Program-made: the position numbers and the translations under genes
Part shown: piece by piece, positions 27,451 through 37,500 of the stretch
Layout of the letters: every line of letters starts with the position of its first letter
Position numbering within the stretch: the stretch's first letter is position 1
NCBI GenBank assembly: GCA_023459055.1
Contig: JAEWVR010000018.1
Span: forward strand, 124,001 to 188,000
DNA: 64,000 bases
Direction: 5' to 3'
Origin: Fibrobacterota bacterium
GTDB taxonomy: Bacteria; Fibrobacterota; Chitinivibrionia; Chitinivibrionales; Chitinispirillaceae
The notes under the pieces: generated by a model
Seen by the model: only the letters and a program-made list of their open reading frames with translations
The model's database searches: none
What the model was told of the DNA's origin: nothing

Positions 27451-28623
27451 GTGTTAAAAAAACTAATTATAAGCGCATGTATTGCAGGGATCGGTCTTTT
27501 TGTTTCCTGCTCGAATCTTAACGATTCATCAACTCTGGGTGGCCAGATAATAACCAATTCCGATCCAAACCGGACAGATTTTAATAATAATTTTGAGTAT
27601 TTTGATACTTTGCAGGTAACATCTCAGTATAGTGTCGCTGAACCGGTTGATACTACTATCGGTGTCGGATATCCTTTAGTTGGTAAAGACAGCTCAAAAA
27701 TTGTCCGTGGTATTTATGGTTTCAGCCACGACACATCGGTTCGTTTCAAAAACTACCGTCGTATCCTTAAAAAAGTCGCTATTGAGATTTCTGCGGATTC
27801 AATTCCAAGAACTATTCATATCTATTCCTATCACAATCAGGGTATTACTACACCTGTCAACGCATCAGTTTCAACAAAACTCAGTACCAATAATAAGTTC
27901 TTTAAGGACTCTCTGAATAGTGCTACAGTGGCGTCAATTGACTCGACATTCAGAAGTTACTACGCGCTTGATACTGTAGCCGATGCATTGTCAAAAAAAC
28001 GTACCAATAAATCCCATGTACTTAAACTGTTAGTTGCCAGCGATGACTCCATATTTACATTACAGAAAGCACCTAAACTTATTCTGACGTATGATTCAAG
28101 CAATGTTATAATTATTGACACATTAAAAAGTGACTACAGTTCCAATGTACAATTCGACGTACCTGAAATAAAGAGCGCTTTCGATCCGATTCCTGTCTCA
28201 TCAACACATACGGGACGATATGCAGTGTTCAAGCTTGATCTTTCAACACTATGGGCTGATATGTCAAAACGCTCCGGTTTTACGACAATACTCTCTGTTC
28301 CTATTGTGATTTCCGGTCAATCACTCACAACATCTGATTCTTCATCTCAGCTTGATTACCGCTATTATGTAAGTGATAAGAATTTTTCAAATCCTAACGA
28401 ATTTTATGATTCAATCGAAAAAAAAGGTCTTCAAGGTACTATTCTGGCGGGACAGAATCTTGACACAATCGCGGCCGACATCTACTTTCGTAATTTATCA
28501 AAAAATAAGCCGGCAACGGCATATCTGTATCTGAGAAACCCGTTGGTATATAACACAACCTCCGATCGTTCAATCCGGTGGTCTAATCCAATAATAACTG
28601 GCGTATTCACCAATAATCAATAA
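27451..28623 (+). CDS. surface lipoprotein, unknown function
   Basis: 390-residue exported lipoprotein that I do not recognise. The signal segment ends LFVSC (lipid Cys 20), then a Ser/Asn/Asp-rich start and a long beta-rich body with many Ser/Thr and few Cys. The start is GTG with GGAG upstream. The next gene, 12 bases on, encodes an outer-membrane barrel, so the two probably work together at the outer membrane. No enzyme motif was seen. Confidence 0.75.
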   Translation: MLKKLIISACIAGIGLFVSCSNLNDSSTLGGQIITNSDPNRTDFNNNFEYFDTLQVTSQYSVAEPVDTTIGVGYPLVGKDSSKIVRGIYGFSHDTSVRFKNYRRILKKVAIEISADSIPRTIHIYSYHNQGITTPVNASVSTKLSTNNKFFKDSLNSATVASIDSTFRSYYALDTVADALSKKRTNKSHVLKLLVASDDSIFTLQKAPKLILTYDSSNVIIIDTLKSDYSSNVQFDVPEIKSAFDPIPVSSTHTGRYAVFKLDLSTLWADMSKRSGFTTILSVPIVISGQSLTTSDSSSQLDYRYYVSDKNFSNPNEFYDSIEKKGLQGTILAGQNLDTIAADIYFRNLSKNKPATAYLYLRNPLVYNTTSDRSIRWSNPIITGVFTNNQ

Positions 28624-28635
28624 AGACAATACTAC

Positions 28636-29853
28636 ATGAAACATACAATTTTTACAACAGCACTTATCACATCACTGTCAATTGCATCATTGTCATCGGC
28701 ACAGTCGATGTTGAGTTTTGAGTATCCAGTCGGCATACCGGTATCACTCAGCGGTGGACCATCACTGAGCCTTGGACGCACCGGTGTTGGTTTACAAAAC
28801 GAGTTTCTTGCAATGTCACGGAATGTTGCAAATATCGGTTACCTTGAGGCATCAGTATTTTCAACTGCTCTGTCATACGATTTTATTACCCTTAACAGCG
28901 GCGATAACTCAGAATCACAATCAAGTTTTAATCCTCAGATGATCTCCTTCTCGTTTCCATTGAAACACAATTTGGGTGCGATTGGTATTTCACTTGAACA
29001 AAAGAGTAATTTTGCATTGAAATTTAACACAACAACACCAGTATCCATTTACAACATGAACTATACCCAGCAACTGGGTGTAAAAAGAAGCGGTGGTTTG
29101 AGTCACTGGCAGATCGGGTACGCCTATAAAGTCAAACGCATAGGATCGATCGGATTATCGTATGAACGGGTTTATCTGAGTGACAAGCTTACCCGGTATA
29201 AAACAATCACCATGGGAGATATTCAGTCAACACAGAAAGATTCTGTTTCAACCCGTGCACAGGCAAATGGTATACGCGGTGGATTGCTTGTTCCCTATAA
29301 AAATTTTACAGCGGGATTAAGCGGTGAATATTTTTTCATTGATGACAAAAAAAGTAAACGGATAATTGAGATACAGGATTCATCATTCGAGCCCACAAAA
29401 TCAAGACTTAAACTAGCACCGTCAGTTGCAATCGGTGCAAGTTACCAGTTTAATCCGGAGTGGTTTGTTGCAGCCGACTTTGGTATGACACTATGGGATG
29501 AATTCTATGATGGTTTATATTCTACACGCAAACTTGACAACGCTCCATCATTTTCCTTTGGCGGCCAGTATATCCCGGCACCAAACCTGCTCGCACCAAA
29601 ATTCTATGAAATTATTCAGTACCGCGCAGGATTCAGATTCGCACAAATGCCGGTGAAAACAGCTAAGGAATTTGCATTTGATCTTGGATTCGGTTTACCG
29701 GTACAGCAGAAAACCAGTTATATAGATATCAATTTCGAAATCGGTTCACGTTCCGATTCCTACTATAAAGATTATTCAGAAACGTTCTTCAGCATCCAGT
29801 TCGGACTTAATGGAAGCCGCAATTGGTACCAGGCTAAGGGAACGAGTTACTGA
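28636..29853 (+). CDS. outer-membrane beta-barrel protein (FadL/PorV-like shape)
   Basis: 405 residues with a Sec signal peptide (about 1-22, ending SLSSAQ) and alternating hydrophobic strands throughout, consistent with a barrel of about 14 strands. The start of the mature part (PSLSLGRTGVGL...AMSRNVANIG) resembles the N-terminal plug of FadL/OmpP1 and PorV-like proteins, where an early NP/NxA motif follows a Gly-rich stretch. Partner of the lipoprotein 12 bases upstream. Transport role is inferred. Confidence 0.7.
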   Translation: MKHTIFTTALITSLSIASLSSAQSMLSFEYPVGIPVSLSGGPSLSLGRTGVGLQNEFLAMSRNVANIGYLEASVFSTALSYDFITLNSGDNSESQSSFNPQMISFSFPLKHNLGAIGISLEQKSNFALKFNTTTPVSIYNMNYTQQLGVKRSGGLSHWQIGYAYKVKRIGSIGLSYERVYLSDKLTRYKTITMGDIQSTQKDSVSTRAQANGIRGGLLVPYKNFTAGLSGEYFFIDDKKSKRIIEIQDSSFEPTKSRLKLAPSVAIGASYQFNPEWFVAADFGMTLWDEFYDGLYSTRKLDNAPSFSFGGQYIPAPNLLAPKFYEIIQYRAGFRFAQMPVKTAKEFAFDLGFGLPVQQKTSYIDINFEIGSRSDSYYKDYSETFFSIQFGLNGSRNWYQAKGTSY

Positions 29854-29868
29854 GACAATTTCTTACCT

Positions 29869-29904
29869 CTCCCCTCAACATCCTTTTCCTTAGGCGAGGG
29901 GGAG
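29869..29904. repeat. palindromic repeat after barrel gene
   Basis: CTCCCCTC and GAGGGGGAG arms with one bulged base and a loop of about 19 bases. It lies 15 bases after the stop of the barrel gene. It resembles dispersed CCTCTCCCC-type palindromes common in unrelated genomes. Confidence 0.5.
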
Positions 29905-30086
29905 TTGAAATGAATTTTGTCAAGTTTGTAATTTGCGTTTTTGCGAAATTGCCTCACCACTTACTAAAAATCACTACATTGTACCCCATTCCAAAAAAAA
30001 TATATCAAAAAGATGACAACCAGTGACACCGTTTCGTATATTAGTTTGATTCAGAGTGCTGATAAACAGGGGATACGGTGGTTTGA

Positions 30087-30983
30087 ATGAGCCAGATAAA
30101 TGAACACCTTACAGCAACAGCAAAACCTTCTGTACGCCATGCAGCCGGCACTTCAACAGTATCATCACTACAGACCCATCAACCTGTACAACCGGTATCC
30201 GGAATCGTGTTTGAAAAAGAGTTTTTTGACGAAGTAAGTAATGCCAGTAATCCGGATGCGGAATTATCACTGCATACCCCGGATGAATACCACGAAGAAA
30301 AGACTGGATATGCGTGCGAATCTCCATCAGAAGCAATATCAGAAGCAGATTCACTATCACAAAAGAATCCATCAGCAGGACCACGATATTCGTTCAGCAC
30401 AGAAATTCCTGAGACCTATGACGATTTCTACCTGTGTGTTCTACCCCGGGATCCTAAAACACTCTATGTTTACTGGGAACTTCCTGATGGAACCAGATCT
30501 GCGGAACATAATTTTCAGGAACAGGCACCATCAAAGGATCAATTAGTACTACGCATCAAGGGCCAAACGATTGAGAACAATGAAGCTCACATCAGCAGTT
30601 GTTATGATATCCCCATTCAAATGAATGTTGCCGATTCGTATGTGCATGTTCCAACAGGTGCAAGCCAATGCAGTGTTGAATGCGGTATTGTTAATGAACG
30701 GGGCTGTTTCAGGCCATATTCACCACCAGAAAATAGTTATGACCAATCCGGTGAAGCCGTACATTTCCATACCGGTGAAGAAATTGTCAATCGGCAGCCA
30801 CCCGATAAATACTGTACAGAGTCTGCGCCGGTGACTGTCGGCACTGCGTTTATAAGATCTGCAGCTGATTCGTATTGTACTTCTGATACAAAAAATGGCA
30901 GTGTTCCTCTTGTCAGAAGTGTTGATCTACCGGTTGTCAAACTTGACACAGCGCACTATTTTGGAAGTGCCACACCAGTTTAA
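30087..30983 (+). CDS. DUF4912 protein linked to GH57 enzyme
   Basis: 298 residues. The N-terminal 110 residues are Ser/Thr/Glu-rich and probably disordered. The DUF4912 core (about 112-220) is recognisable from FYLCVLPRDPKTLYVYWELP. A tail of low complexity follows. DUF4912 resembles a carbohydrate-associated Ig-like fold and is often next to GH57 enzymes. Here it sits 17 bases before the GH57 gene. A role in binding glucan or guiding the enzyme is inference. Confidence 0.82.
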   Translation: MSQINEHLTATAKPSVRHAAGTSTVSSLQTHQPVQPVSGIVFEKEFFDEVSNASNPDAELSLHTPDEYHEEKTGYACESPSEAISEADSLSQKNPSAGPRYSFSTEIPETYDDFYLCVLPRDPKTLYVYWELPDGTRSAEHNFQEQAPSKDQLVLRIKGQTIENNEAHISSCYDIPIQMNVADSYVHVPTGASQCSVECGIVNERGCFRPYSPPENSYDQSGEAVHFHTGEEIVNRQPPDKYCTESAPVTVGTAFIRSAADSYCTSDTKNGSVPLVRSVDLPVVKLDTAHYFGSATPV

Positions 30984-31000
30984 GCTACCATACCTACGAC

Positions 31001-32650
31001 ATGAAAAACAAAACAGAGCATAAAAAATCACATAAAGGAAAAGGTTTCCTATGCCTTGTTTTGCATGCACACCTCCCCTATGTTCGTCATCCTGAATGCG
31101 ACTATATGCTTGAGGAAAACTGGCTGTATGAGGCACTGACAGAAACGTACATACCTCTTTTGTCAATGTTTGAAAATCTTATCGCAGACAGGGTTCCTTT
31201 CCGTATTACCATGTCGCTTACTCCGACACTGTGTACAATGCTTACCGATGTACTGCTCCAGGAACGTTACAGCGCACACCTGAAGCGTTCTATCGAACTA
31301 GGGGAAAAGGAACTTGAACGTACAAAAAACGACCCCGATTTTCATGCAACTGCAGTAATGTATCTTGACAAACTAAATATCTGCCGCCGTACCTTTGATG
31401 ACAGCTATAACGGGAACATCCTTGATGGATTCAAGTATTTTCAAAATGCAGGTGCACTTGAAATTATTACCTGTGGTGCAACACATGGGTATCTTCCAAA
31501 TATGCAATGCAACCCTGAAGCGGTACGTGCACAAATTGTTACAGCAGTAAACTCTTATGAACGTTTTCTTGGATGTAAACCACAGGGAATATGGCTTCCC
31601 GAATGCGGATTTTATCCCGGCCTTGAAGAGTTCCTTTATGAAGCCGGTATCCGGTATTTCTTTACGGAAACGCATGGGATTCTTTTCGCAGATCCAAAAC
31701 CGCAGCATGGTGTTTTTGCACCGGTACTCTGTCAAAAAGCACCAGTAGCTGCATTCGGACGAGATACCGAATCGTCACGATCGGTCTGGAGCAGTAAGGA
31801 AGGCTATCCGGGACATCCGGTGTACAGGGATTTCTATCGTGATATCGGCTATGATCTTGATATGGATTATATCGCACCCTATATCGATCCGATAGGCCTG
31901 CGCATTCACACCGGATTCAAATATTACAGGATTACCGGTCAGACTGAACACAAAGAACCATACAGGCGTAATGATGCACTTGCGATTGCCGCTGAACATG
32001 CGGGCAATTTCCTATACAACAGAACAAAACAGGCGGAATATCTTTCATCAATAATGGACAGGCCACCGATTATTGTTGCACCCTATGATGCCGAACTGTT
32101 TGGACATTGGTGGTATGAGGGGCCGGAATGGCTTAACTTTCTCATTCGAAAAGCAGCATTTGAACAGGAAGCGATAACCCTGATCACGCCATCAGAGTAT
32201 CTTGACACGTTCAAATCAAATCAGGTTTGCGAACCATCATTTTCAAGCTGGGGGGAGGGCGGCTATTCAGAAGTATGGCTTGACAAAAGCAACGACTGGA
32301 TCTATCGCCATATCCACAGAATGGAAATAAAGATGACCGAATGCGCCACTGCATATTCCAACGCTGAGGGGCTTGTCAAACGTACCTTAAACCAGATGGC
32401 GCGCGAACTGCTGCTTGCGGAATCAAGTGACTGGGCATTTATCATGAAAAACGGTACCATGGTGGATTACGCGGTCAGGCGGACAAAAGAGCATATCGCA
32501 AATTTCCTGCGGCTCTATAATGATCTTAAGAAAGATTCCATTGATGGTAACTTTGTATCACTGCTGGAATCACATAATAATATTTTTCCTGAGATCGATT
32601 TCAGGGTGTACAGAACTGCGCCCCCTAAATCCTCCGCAGGGGGACTTTAA
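31001..32650 (+). CDS. GH57 alpha-glucan branching enzyme (DUF1957-type)
   Basis: 549 residues. GH57 enzymes of this type form alpha-1,6 branches in glycogen. The first conserved region is LVLHAHLPYVRHPE (about 13-26). The nucleophile lies in GIWLPECGFYPGLEEFL (Glu, about 198), and the acid/base Asp in APYDAELFGHWWYEGPEW (about 362). A C-terminal helical DUF1957 domain follows. Together with glgA (7239-8768) it could complete glycogen assembly. Its last nine residues (PPKSSAGGL) and stop codon are encoded inside a dispersed inverted repeat (32618-32692), so the native tail was probably replaced. Confidence 0.92.
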   Translation: MKNKTEHKKSHKGKGFLCLVLHAHLPYVRHPECDYMLEENWLYEALTETYIPLLSMFENLIADRVPFRITMSLTPTLCTMLTDVLLQERYSAHLKRSIELGEKELERTKNDPDFHATAVMYLDKLNICRRTFDDSYNGNILDGFKYFQNAGALEIITCGATHGYLPNMQCNPEAVRAQIVTAVNSYERFLGCKPQGIWLPECGFYPGLEEFLYEAGIRYFFTETHGILFADPKPQHGVFAPVLCQKAPVAAFGRDTESSRSVWSSKEGYPGHPVYRDFYRDIGYDLDMDYIAPYIDPIGLRIHTGFKYYRITGQTEHKEPYRRNDALAIAAEHAGNFLYNRTKQAEYLSSIMDRPPIIVAPYDAELFGHWWYEGPEWLNFLIRKAAFEQEAITLITPSEYLDTFKSNQVCEPSFSSWGEGGYSEVWLDKSNDWIYRHIHRMEIKMTECATAYSNAEGLVKRTLNQMARELLLAESSDWAFIMKNGTMVDYAVRRTKEHIANFLRLYNDLKKDSIDGNFVSLLESHNNIFPEIDFRVYRTAPPKSSAGGL

Positions 32651-32692
32651 GTTGCAATCCTAATGAATCACAAAGTCCCCCTGCGGGGGGCG
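32618..32692. repeat. long inverted repeat spanning the GH57 stop codon
   Basis: A perfect 15-bp arm, CCGCAGGGGGACTTT (32634-32648), pairs with AAAGTCCCCCTGCGG (32672-32686). Outer C-runs (32618-32625) and G-runs (32685-32692) extend it around a TAAATC bulge. The TAA of the GH57 gene is 32648-32650. It resembles dispersed CCCCCTAAATCCCC-type elements known from many genomes. Confidence 0.8.
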
Positions 32693-32792
32693 TGTCTGTA
32701 GTGTAACGGGTACTGTAATTATAAAAATGTAAACCAAATAAAAAAGAATTAAAATAGAGAGAATAAACATCTATTTACAAAGGGGTTGAGTA

Positions 32793-33536
32793 ATGAAAAG
32801 AATTGTTTATGCAGCAGCTGCGGTTGCCATGATCACGGCAAACATCTTTGCAGAGGGTGAGGAAAAGTTAAGCCTTCTCGGCTCTATCGGATTTGGTGCC
32901 GGGATTGGTGGCGATGTGTATAGCTCCGATGACGAAACAAAACCATCTGCGGAGACCAAATATTTTAATTACGGTAAAGGGTTGAAATTTGACTTTGGTG
33001 CTCGCTTCGGTCTGGCTGACAAGCTCAAAGCTCAGGCGGATTTTGACATTTCATTCAACATACCAAAACTTGAGGTTGAAAACAAAACAGCAATCACGAA
33101 CACAACAACAAAGTATTCGTCAAGTATGTTCGGGATCAAAGCAAAAATTGTCCCGGAGTTTGAATTTCTTGAACTGATTAACATGTATACCGGTGTCGGT
33201 ATCGGCTTTTACTGGGGTTCACTTAAGTATGAAACAACAATGCCTGTTGGAACATTAGAAGGTAAATATGTTGCCGCACCAGCACTTGGTCTGACTGGTT
33301 TTCTTGGGGCAGATTTCCCGTTAACATCAAAACTTACCCTTTTTGGTGAACTAGGCTTTGATGCAGTCAGTTTCAAATGGAAGAAAATGGTCGTAGAAAA
33401 AGTATCTTCTATAGCACTACAATCAGAAGTCGGAACTCACAACTTTGAAAAAGATGATCCCAATAACCCTCCGCCTCCAAAAGTACCAGGTTCCAACTGG
33501 CAGCTCAGAGCCGGTGTAAGAATGGGTATACTTTAA
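32793..33536 (+). CDS. small outer-membrane beta-barrel protein
   Basis: 247 residues, with signal peptide (about 1-20, ending NIFAEG) then eight or so amphipathic strands with aromatic girdles, as in OmpA/OmpW-like barrels. Mature N-terminus has LSLLGSIGFGAGIGGDVYSS. A Pro-rich loop (PNNPPPPKVPG) lies near the C-terminus before the last strand. AAAGGGG precedes the ATG. Clear terminator at 33574-33604. Function unknown. Confidence 0.75.
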   Translation: MKRIVYAAAAVAMITANIFAEGEEKLSLLGSIGFGAGIGGDVYSSDDETKPSAETKYFNYGKGLKFDFGARFGLADKLKAQADFDISFNIPKLEVENKTAITNTTTKYSSSMFGIKAKIVPEFEFLELINMYTGVGIGFYWGSLKYETTMPVGTLEGKYVAAPALGLTGFLGADFPLTSKLTLFGELGFDAVSFKWKKMVVEKVSSIALQSEVGTHNFEKDDPNNPPPPKVPGSNWQLRAGVRMGIL

Positions 33537-33573
33537 TCAGCAACAGCTTGTAATTTGTAAATACTTTTTTTGT

Positions 33574-33604
33574 AAACTCCATCCGGATCCGGATGGAGTT
33601 TTTT
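33574..33604 (+). terminator. intrinsic terminator
   Basis: Perfect 26-base palindrome, AACTCCATCCG arm with a GATC centre, followed by TTTT. Lies 38 bases after the stop of the small barrel gene. Confidence 0.9.
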
Positions 33605-33661
33605 ATGCAAAAGCATTACATTGCTGGCATACAACACACTGGCTAATGGCACATATTGTAC

Positions 33662-33681
33662 GGGCGAATCATCATTCGCCC
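33662..33681. repeat. dispersed palindrome, family A (copy 5)
   Basis: GGGCGAAT, loop CATC, ATTCGCCC. The stop codon of the metallophosphoesterase gene lies in its loop (33672-33674), so the last two sense codons (Gly, Glu) are read from the right arm. Confidence 0.8.
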
Positions 33682-34544
33682 TTTTCCCCACAGAAATCAA
33701 TAACAAGAAAATCAGGTGGAGCCAAAAATCGTAACGGGAGTTCGACAGTACCTATTCCCCGTGAAACAAACAATACGGCGTCCTTATGATTTCTAAAACC
33801 GGATGGATATTGTCTGCAAAGCTCGCCGTGAGGCACAATAATCGGTCCCCAGGGTGATGCCACCTGTCCGCCATGGGTATGCCCGCAAAGAAAAAGATCG
33901 AATTGGATCTTATCAAGATATCGCAATCCCTCAGGACTATGGCACATGACCACCCTGACATCAGCACGGTCATCAGCAGGCAGATCTCCTGAGCAGGTTC
34001 CCGCATGAGGATCATCAAGACCAAGAAGCTCTATTTTAACGCCGTTACAATCGATCATTGCCTGCTTATTTACAAGAAGCGTTGCACCTGCATTTTGCAA
34101 TGCTTCCGCAATCATCAACTCATTAGCCCAGATATCATGATTTCCAATGACAGCGTATGTTCTGGTGCAGTTAACGCTCCGGATAAGTTCCCCGAGAAAG
34201 TTCATCCGTTTTTCCGTCGCCCGTAAAAAAACATAATCTCCGCCAAGCAAAAGAATGTCGGGTTTACAGTCTGCTATTTTTTGAAATGCACTAACCAGCA
34301 AACATTCAGATGTGGTCGGGCCAATGTGAAGATCAGAAACGAATACTGCACGAAGAGGATTTCTCAAACGGTTATCAGTCAACCTGACTGATTGACTGAT
34401 AATATTAATCTGCGGATGACGATTTACAAAATCATATACTCTGGATGGCCAGTCACCATAGTAGGCAATCTCCATAACAGGCTCAGCAATCGCCCGTAGC
34501 GTTGAGTAACGGGTTCGTTGCCGCGCACTGTTTTTTTTCAACAA
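33672..34544 (-). CDS. calcineurin-like metallophosphoesterase
   Basis: 290-residue phosphoesterase of the YkuE/YaeI type. Metal-binding motifs in order: FVSDLHIGP (about 70), GGDYVFL (about 99), IGNHDIWA (about 132) and CGHTHGGQVASPWG (about 220), a complete two-metal site. An N-terminal basic stretch replaces the usual membrane anchor. TTG start at 34544, with GGTGAG upstream, eight bases after the fibro-slime stop, so probably co-transcribed. Its 3' end runs into a palindromic repeat. Substrate unknown; relatives act on lipid A or cyclic nucleotides. Confidence 0.88.
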   Translation of the reverse strand: MLKKNSARQRTRYSTLRAIAEPVMEIAYYGDWPSRVYDFVNRHPQINIISQSVRLTDNRLRNPLRAVFVSDLHIGPTTSECLLVSAFQKIADCKPDILLLGGDYVFLRATEKRMNFLGELIRSVNCTRTYAVIGNHDIWANELMIAEALQNAGATLLVNKQAMIDCNGVKIELLGLDDPHAGTCSGDLPADDRADVRVVMCHSPEGLRYLDKIQFDLFLCGHTHGGQVASPWGPIIVPHGELCRQYPSGFRNHKDAVLFVSRGIGTVELPLRFLAPPDFLVIDFCGEKGE

Positions 34545-34552
34545 TGTCTCAC

Positions 34553-37500
34553 CTACCGCTTGACACCAATATTCAGCGAACCAGTCTTCCCCTTTGCACC
34601 ATTATCATACACTGTCATAAATGCCTTGTAGGTACCGGCACCAACTTTACGGCCGCTTGTGCTGTGACCATCCCATACAAACTCGAATTCTCTACCCTTG
34701 AGCTCCATGTCAGCTTTTTTGACAACATTACCCATTGGATCAACAATCATTACAGTTGCAGTAAATCCCTTTACATCAATGGCACGTTTTGGCATGAATT
34801 TAATAGTCACAGTTCTGACAGAAAAATCAACCGGGTTTGGACCTACCTTTGCAATCCAGTCTGATACCGGAGGAATAACATCAAGGGCAACCCTGCGATT
34901 TTTTGGATTTGTTTGATTATTTCCGGAGGTATCTCCAACTGGTGCTTCAGGTTTAATCCATATGGAATCACCCCTTAAGGCAACCATGGCTTCCGGTTCT
35001 GTTGAATCGATTCTATAGATTACTTTACTTCCGGATTGAGAAAGAACCGTTACATTGATTGTATAGCTTGACGATTCACCGGTTATGTTAAACTCCCCGG
35101 TTGTCATTTTAGAGGTAAGTTCAGAAAATGTCAGTATAAGTGAATCCGATTCATTCTCAGCTCCCCTCTGAATTTTTGCTGTTGTAATAACAGGTGCAGC
35201 CTTATCGTTCACCCGGACGGTTCTGGTGAGTTTGGCGTTTGCGTAACTTTGCAAAAGATACATTGTTCCACCAGTCACAAAGCTTGACGGACCGGCGATT
35301 GATGACGGAACTGTGGCGGTAACAACTGAATCAGACGCTTTTGAAAGCTTTGACTGATCAATTGTCACTTTTACGCCACTAATTTCAACCGTTGCAGAAG
35401 CAAGTTCTTCAATATCAATCGGCCGTTTAAATTTCACAAAAACATTATCAATGATACCATCAGCGTTGTCATCAGTATACCAGGCATCGACAATACCTGC
35501 TGCTCCTTTACGAAGAGTAATTACTACTGATGGATTAAGCTCATGAACCGTATTACCTGTTTTATCCTTTATTTTACCGCCTTGTGAACCGGGACTAAGG
35601 GCAAGTGAATCGCCGGCAACAATCGTTGTACCATCCGGGACAATTGCGACTGCATAGGTTGAATCATTAATGATCTCATTGATTTTTAATATTGAGATTA
35701 CATACCTTGTTCCATCCTGTACGTAGACAAGATTATCGCCACTCAGCACCGTAACATCAACAGGTTCGGTAAACGTGAGGTACATAATATCCAGTTCAGT
35801 AACATCCTTTTCAAGCACTTCAGCACTTCTAAGTGCCGGTCCGACTCCATCGGTAAATAGTACGCTGGGAGTAGTTTGTGGAATTCCCCGTACATCAATG
35901 ACAAGTTTTGCGCTGCCAGATGGTTTCGGATCAGTGCCGGTCTGATTTGTAAATGGAACCTTTAGACTGGTGCCGCTAATAACACATGATGTTCCGGGAA
36001 CTGAATACTGTTTTCCTTTATAGGTAAACTCAACAGCGGTAAGCGTCTGCCCTGTTTTGAATGTATCGGACATGACAATGTCGATAAGATCGGGAACAAC
36101 ATTACCCTTGCTGTCAGTCATTTTGGCACTTGAAATTAGCGGCCAGACCGGTTTTGGATCAACGTTAAACAGTATTGAGTCTGCCTTAAGTCCTGCCTGA
36201 CTTACAATAATCCATACATCACCGCCGCCGTTTTTCACCGCCATCGCCTTTGCCTTGTTCGACGTTGATGGATTAATTGACAGAATCCTACTATCACTTG
36301 TTTGCCAGACAAGATTTTTTCCGTCTTCGATGTAGGTCCCAAACCTGTCACGAATAACTGCATAAAGAAGAATAGAATCCTGTTCAACCCCGAGTTTCAG
36401 GGGCCCCACGACAGCATCCTGCTTTGAATCAATTCTCATAGTATCCGGAACAAGATCGACATGATCAGGTGTCGGCGGAACTGAAAACGTAAGATACCCG
36501 CTTCGATTTTTATCGGCTGTTGAAATAAATGTTATTCTGTAATCACCCGGCATAAGATCGGTGATTTTCGCACTGTCAATGGTAACCCGTGATTTGCTTG
36601 CATCAACAATAATACCGCCATTGTGTGTACCTACCGGCAATGAAGTTGCAGTTGTAAATGATGGTCCCTCTATGAAAAAATCGACAACCGACAACTGCTC
36701 ACCATCAGATATTTGGGTAAAACCACAATCGTTCGCCTGCGTTTTCTTCTGTTCCCATATATCATACTGAATTTTTCCATTTCCGACAGGTGTATCCCTG
36801 TAAAACAGATCACTACTGTTACGTAAATCCATTGTCGTTTGTATCAGTAAGTTGGAACCGGTCGGGTTTCGCTCTGCATAAAAAATATCCATATTGTAAA
36901 TTTCGCCATCAACCAGACCCAGTTCTGTTTTTTTCCTATCAAGAACAAGGGTGTCAACTGCGTAATAATTCAGGCCGCCTAAATCAATTGCCAATCTGTT
37001 GTTCACAAATATCCAGACATCATCATCGCCTTTAAATGCGAATTTTAAACCCGTTCCTTCCCGATATATAAACTGCATATGCATTTCCATAGTGAAATGG
37101 AAGTTACGCTGTTTTTTATAATCATCTGTATACTTGACATTGTTTGGATTAGCCGGCGGCGCCCTAAAATTATCTAATGGAAAAAAACCTCCATAAGTAT
37201 CTGAATTGTATGTCCATTTTCCGTCATACCCTTTTGTCATAATCAGATCAATACAGGTATCGTTATCGAGGCCATTAGGAAAAGTAATCGTCTTATACCA
37301 GGAAGCAACATCAGGTGGTGGTTTCAGGGTATCGGCAAGATTTGCTTTCACTTTGGGTTTATAATCCGGAGCTGTTAACACAGGCTCTACCATTTTCCTT
37401 CCACCATGACCGGGTAAACCTTTGGCACCCATTGGATTGTTGAAAAAGTTTGTATCCCGAAGTGTCCAATCACGAAATAATCCACTTACTTTACGGGTAT

